Shown one piece after another: positions 60,431 to 64,000 of a stretch of DNA of 64,000 nt (the first letter of the stretch is position 1; every line of letters starts with the position of its first letter). Made by a program: the position numbers and the translations under genes. Below the pieces are notes generated by a model. It was not told the origin of the DNA, did no database searches, and saw nothing but the letters and a program-made list of their open reading frames with translations. This DNA comes from Halorubrum sp. CBA1229 (lineage in GTDB: Archaea > Halobacteriota > Halobacteria > Halobacteriales > Haloferacaceae): the NCBI RefSeq assembly GCF_003721435.2, contig NZ_CP054585.1:2356001-2420000 (forward strand). Reading direction: 5' to 3'.

Positions 60431-61276
60431 ATGCGAGACGACGTGAACGACACAGCGCGCGGGGTCGCGGAGCTGGCGCGGCCGGGGAACTGCGTCGCCG
60501 CCGCGGTCCTCACGGGAACGGGCGCGTTCGTCGCCGGCGCCGCGGGCGCCGTCGTCCCCGCGGCGGTCGCGGCCGTCGTCACCGCGTTCGCGGTCGCCGC
60601 GGGCAACGCGATCAACGACTACTTCGACCGCGAGATCGACGCCGTCAACCGACCTGACCGCCCGATTCCGCGCGGCGCCGTCTCGGCCCGGGGGGCGCTC
60701 GCCGTCGCCGTCGTCTGGTTCCTCGTCGCCGTCGCGTTCGCGGTCCTCCTGCCGCCGCTGGCGATCGGTATCGCCGCCGTCAACCTCGTCGCGCTCGTCA
60801 CCTACACGACGGTTTTTAAAGGGACGCCCGGGCTCGGCAACGCCCTCGTCTCCTACCTGGTCGGCTCGACGTTCCTGTTCGGCGGCGCCGCGGTCGGCGC
60901 CCCCGCGGCGGTCGTCGTCCTCGCGCTGCTGGCCGGGCTCTCGACGTTCACGCGCGAGGTGATCAAAGACGTCGAGGACGTGGCCGGCGACCGCGAGGAG
61001 GGGCTCCGCACCCTCCCCATCGCGATCGGCGAGGAGCGCGCGCTGCGGGTGGGGGCCGCCGCGCTCCTCGTCGCCGTCGCGGCCAGCCCGGTCCCGTACC
61101 TCCTCGGCACCTTCGGCGGCGTCTACCTCCTCCTCGTCGCCGTCGCCGACGCGGTCATGCTGTACGCCGCCTACGAGAGCTTCGGCGACCCGGCGGCCGC
61201 GCAGCGCCGGTTCAAATACGGTACCTTCCTCGCGGCGGTCGCGTTCGTCGTCGGGCGGGCGGCGCTTCTCATTTAA
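60431..61276 (+). CDS. UbiA-type digeranylgeranylglyceryl phosphate synthase
   Basis: 281 residues, about eight to nine membrane helices. The two Asp-rich motifs of the UbiA superfamily are present: NDYFDREIDAVNRPDRPIP and DVEDVAGDREEGLRTLPI. The NRPDRPIP motif and length fit archaeal DGGGP synthase, which adds the second geranylgeranyl chain in ether-lipid synthesis. A related UbiA enzyme (for menaquinone) cannot be fully excluded. ATG 60431 is chosen over ATG 60413, which lies within an AT-rich TTTATG box. Confidence 0.85.
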   Translation: MRDDVNDTARGVAELARPGNCVAAAVLTGTGAFVAGAAGAVVPAAVAAVVTAFAVAAGNAINDYFDREIDAVNRPDRPIPRGAVSARGALAVAVVWFLVAVAFAVLLPPLAIGIAAVNLVALVTYTTVFKGTPGLGNALVSYLVGSTFLFGGAAVGAPAAVVVLALLAGLSTFTREVIKDVEDVAGDREEGLRTLPIAIGEERALRVGAAALLVAVAASPVPYLLGTFGGVYLLLVAVADAVMLYAAYESFGDPAAAQRRFKYGTFLAAVAFVVGRAALLI

Positions 61277-61382
61277 ATAAGTGTTCGGAGAACGCCACGG
61301 CTCGCGGCGCCGCGGCTCCTCGAACGAGATCGTTCAAAAATCGAATCCGTGGATCGCTCGACGGCGGACGGTCAGGTGGCGG

Positions 61383-61703
<321 letters not shown>

Positions 61704-61833
61704 TTAAATAGTGTCGGGAGTGCGACCGCGGCGGACGCCCGTCGCGGTCGGTTCGTCCGGTCGAGCGACGGCGTGCGCGGGAGTCTCGGGCCGATCCCGT
61801 CCGGCACCGGAGCCGCGGGGCGGCGCGAGCGGG

Positions 61834-64000
61834 TCAGGCGAACAGCCACCCGAGGACCGGCGTCCCCTTCAGCGCCAGCCGACGGACGGTCCGGCGCGCC
61901 TCGTCGGCCTCGGCGCGCGTCACCGTCCCGGCGTACGTCGCCCGCTCGTACGCCTCGCCCACGGTCAGCGCACGCTCGTCGAGTCCGCGGAGCCGGAGGG
62001 CGTCGAGGTAGGCCCGCGGGGTCTCCCCGGCGCGGCGCTCCCGATAGCGACGGGCCAGCAGATGCTCCAAGTCGGCGAACGCCCGCTTCGCGTCGGCGGT
62101 CGGGTCGGCGCGACTCCACGGTGGCCGCACCCGCGGGAGCCGGAGCCGGACGGCGCGGCGTGCCCGCGCCCCGACGCCGAACCGCCGGGCGCCGGTGACG
62201 CCGATCACGGCCGCGAACAGCCAGTACGCGACCGCTTCGACCGACGGAAGCGGGGAGTCGTTCCCGCCCGCCCCGGGCTCGCCGGCGACCGCGCCGCGGG
62301 TGAGCGCGCCCTGCCCCGGCGCGGCCCCTCTCTCGGCGGCCACGTCGTCCCCCGCCGCGCCGTCGCCGGTCGCCGCCGTCGCGTTGCCGTCGTTCGCTTC
62401 CTCGGTCGAGTCCCCCTCGGTCTCGGGGACGATCTCCGGGGTCGCCTCACCGGGTTCGGAGGCCGGCACGTCGACGTCCTCGTCGCCCGCCGCTCGCGCG
62501 TCGGCGAGCCGCGCGGTCCGGGCCTCGTCGCGCTCGGCCGCCGGGGTCGGGTCGAACGCGACCCAGCCGTGCTCCGGGAAGTACACCTTCACCCAGGCGT
62601 GGGCGTCCTGCCCGCGGACGACGTACTCGTCTTCGCCGACCCGCTCGCCCTCGGAATACCCGGTGACGAACTGCGCCGGGATCCCCTGCGAGCGCAGCAT
62701 CGCGGCCATCGTCGTCGCGAAGTAGACGCAGTAGCCGGCGTCCATCTCGAAGAGGAACGCGTCGGCCACGTCGCCGTCGGGCTTCCGGACCGTCAGCGAG
62801 TACTCGTACTCCGAGCGCAGGTAGCGCTCGATCGCGACCGCCTGATCGTACGGGGTCTCCGCGCCGGCGGCGGCGACGATCTCCTCCGTGCGCTCGCCGA
62901 CCCGGTCCGGCGTGCTCTCGGGGAGCTGCGTGTACCGTTCCTCGATCGCGCGGTCGTAGTCGGTGCCCGCGTTCCGCAGCTCGGTGGGGGAGGCGGCGGG
63001 TACTCGGCTTTCGACCGTGACCGACTCGCCCGCGCCCAGAGGCTCGGCGAGCCGGAGCGTCCCGTGCTCGTCCACCCGAGCCGTCTGCGCCGCGGGCCCT
63101 CGCACGTCGACGACCTGCCACGGCGCCGGCAGCGACGGCGACGCCGTCTCAGCGGTGATCGTGGTGTTCACCGCCGTCGCGTCGCCCGGCGGCCCGTCGA
63201 GGGGCCCCTCCAGCGGCGACTGCTCGCCCGACCGCACCCAGCCGTCGCCGGTGTAGGTGTCGTACGCGCCGGCGTGCCAGTTCGCCGCGACCGGGCTCTC
63301 GATCGTGTAGCGCACCTCGGGCGAGAGCCGCGTCGGGCCGACGACGGCCACCTCGTCGTCCGCGTCGAGCGACGACTCCAGCGTCGGGGTGCCGCGGTCG
63401 AGCCCCCACGGTTGGGCCGCGCCGGCCGGCAGGAGAGTGAGCGTCGCGCTCACGAGTATCATCGCCGCCAACACCGCGGCGAGGGTGTCGCCGTGGTCCC
63501 GGATCCCGCCCGGCATCGACAGCGTCGAGAGCCCCGCCGCGAGCGCGACGCCGACGACCCCGGCGAGCGTGGCCGTCCCGCCCGCGTCCCCCGTGAGCAC
63601 GAGGAACCCCAGCGTGCCCCCGGCCACCCCGGCGGCCGAGACGTGTCGCCCGCGGCCGACGAGGTAGCCGACGAGGAACGTCGGGACGGGCGCGATCGCG
63701 AGCACCCACACGTCCGCGAGCGCGAGGCGGAGTATCGACAGCCCGGTCAACAGGGAGACCACGTCGACCGCGACCCGACCGACCGAGAACACCGCGCGCC
63801 GACTCGCCGGGATCGCGAAGTAGTACCCGGCCAGCGTTGCGGCGAACAGGGCGACCGTCAGCCGGAGCGCGGCCCGCTCGCCGACGTATCGCGCGAGCGC
63901 GAAGCCGGCGGCACCGGCGAGCACGACGGCCGCGGCGGTCCGGCCGGTCCCCCCGACCACGTCCGTCGCGGCGAGGAACACGGAGAGGTACGCCGCGGTG
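61834..64000 (-). CDS. Transglutaminase-like membrane protein (DUF3488/DUF4129 architecture), 5' end outside window
   Basis: About 722 residues visible; the frame stays open to position 64000, so the start lies beyond. At least eight helices at the N-terminus are followed by an extracytoplasmic transglutaminase core with the catalytic triad: Cys in GYCVYFATTMAAML, His in DAHAWVKVYFP, Asp in WVAFDPTP. A low-complexity region, one more helix and a C-terminal DUF4129-like domain (PRAYLDALRLRG) follow. Such proteins are often next to a MoxR ATPase and DUF58, which would lie beyond the window. Substrate unknown. Confidence 0.85.
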   Translation of the reverse strand, partial: TAAYLSVFLAATDVVGGTGRTAAAVVLAGAAGFALARYVGERAALRLTVALFAATLAGYYFAIPASRRAVFSVGRVAVDVVSLLTGLSILRLALADVWVLAIAPVPTFLVGYLVGRGRHVSAAGVAGGTLGFLVLTGDAGGTATLAGVVGVALAAGLSTLSMPGGIRDHGDTLAAVLAAMILVSATLTLLPAGAAQPWGLDRGTPTLESSLDADDEVAVVGPTRLSPEVRYTIESPVAANWHAGAYDTYTGDGWVRSGEQSPLEGPLDGPPGDATAVNTTITAETASPSLPAPWQVVDVRGPAAQTARVDEHGTLRLAEPLGAGESVTVESRVPAASPTELRNAGTDYDRAIEERYTQLPESTPDRVGERTEEIVAAAGAETPYDQAVAIERYLRSEYEYSLTVRKPDGDVADAFLFEMDAGYCVYFATTMAAMLRSQGIPAQFVTGYSEGERVGEDEYVVRGQDAHAWVKVYFPEHGWVAFDPTPAAERDEARTARLADARAAGDEDVDVPASEPGEATPEIVPETEGDSTEEANDGNATAATGDGAAGDDVAAERGAAPGQGALTRGAVAGEPGAGGNDSPLPSVEAVAYWLFAAVIGVTGARRFGVGARARRAVRLRLPRVRPPWSRADPTADAKRAFADLEHLLARRYRERRAGETPRAYLDALRLRGLDERALTVGEAYERATYAGTVTRAEADEARRTVRRLALKGTPVLGWLFA

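Overview
The window is a stretch of chromosome from a halophilic archaeon of the class Halobacteria, most like Halorubrum or a near relative. GC content is very high. The predicted proteins are strongly acidic. Many genes have a TATA-like box about 25-30 nt before the start codon and no leader, as is usual in haloarchaea. Exported binding proteins carry Tat-type twin-arginine signals plus a lipobox. Core archaeal genes are present: TFE, aIF1/SUI1, archaeal DnaG, GatD, aTrm56 and a UbiA-type lipid prenyltransferase. I saw no rRNA, tRNA, CRISPR array, insertion sequence or integrase. This looks like ordinary chromosome with a few transport-rich accessory blocks.

Layout. 1-5.1 kb: NAD kinase-like gene, a MoCF/CinA-like protein, a lipoprotein, a DUF2110 protein overlapping tfe by one base, and a catalytically dead M48-like membrane protein. 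5.2-8.3 kb: a divergent pair made of a LOV (blue-light, flavin) histidine kinase with a pseudo-receiver and a double-domain KaiC-like ATPase. 8.4-16.9 kb: aTrm56, purC, DUF47, a Cas4-nuclease/Dna2-helicase fusion, small haloarchaeal proteins, a cupin and menB. 17.2-22.2 kb: a NitT/TauT-type ABC transporter facing a NasA-type nitrate reductase. 22.3-36.5 kb: UspA, an HTH regulator, deoC, gatD, a GNAT protein, the prepilin peptidase pibD, dnaG, a DUF3311/SSS symporter pair, a YcgG-like protein, an isochorismatase and lipA.

36.6-50.7 kb is a nutrient-uptake block. It holds a branched-chain amino acid binding protein convergent with a four-gene livHMGF operon, then gamma-glutamyltransferase divergent from a five-gene dppABCDF-type peptide ABC operon. 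Together these fit scavenging of peptides, gamma-glutamyl compounds and amino acids. 50.8-56.6 kb: small regulators, a stand-alone sulfite-oxidase-fold domain and a Zn/Cd-type P1B ATPase with an HTH regulator. 56.9-59.2 kb: a radical SAM/SPASM enzyme coupled to a PaaB-like partner, with an HTH regulator. 59.3-64 kb: a salactin/volactin-type actin homologue divergent from a UbiA prenyltransferase, SUI1, and a transglutaminase-type membrane protein running off the end.

The most unusual item is the binding protein at 36673-38061. Its two lobes are encoded in swapped order, a circular permutation of the LivJ fold with the cut exactly at the lobe crossover. Other notable items are the LOV kinase/KaiC pair, the rSAM-partner system, several strong inverted repeats in promoters (uspA, Zn/Cd ATPase, dnaG 5' end, pibD), and two coding-like reading frames that lack a start.
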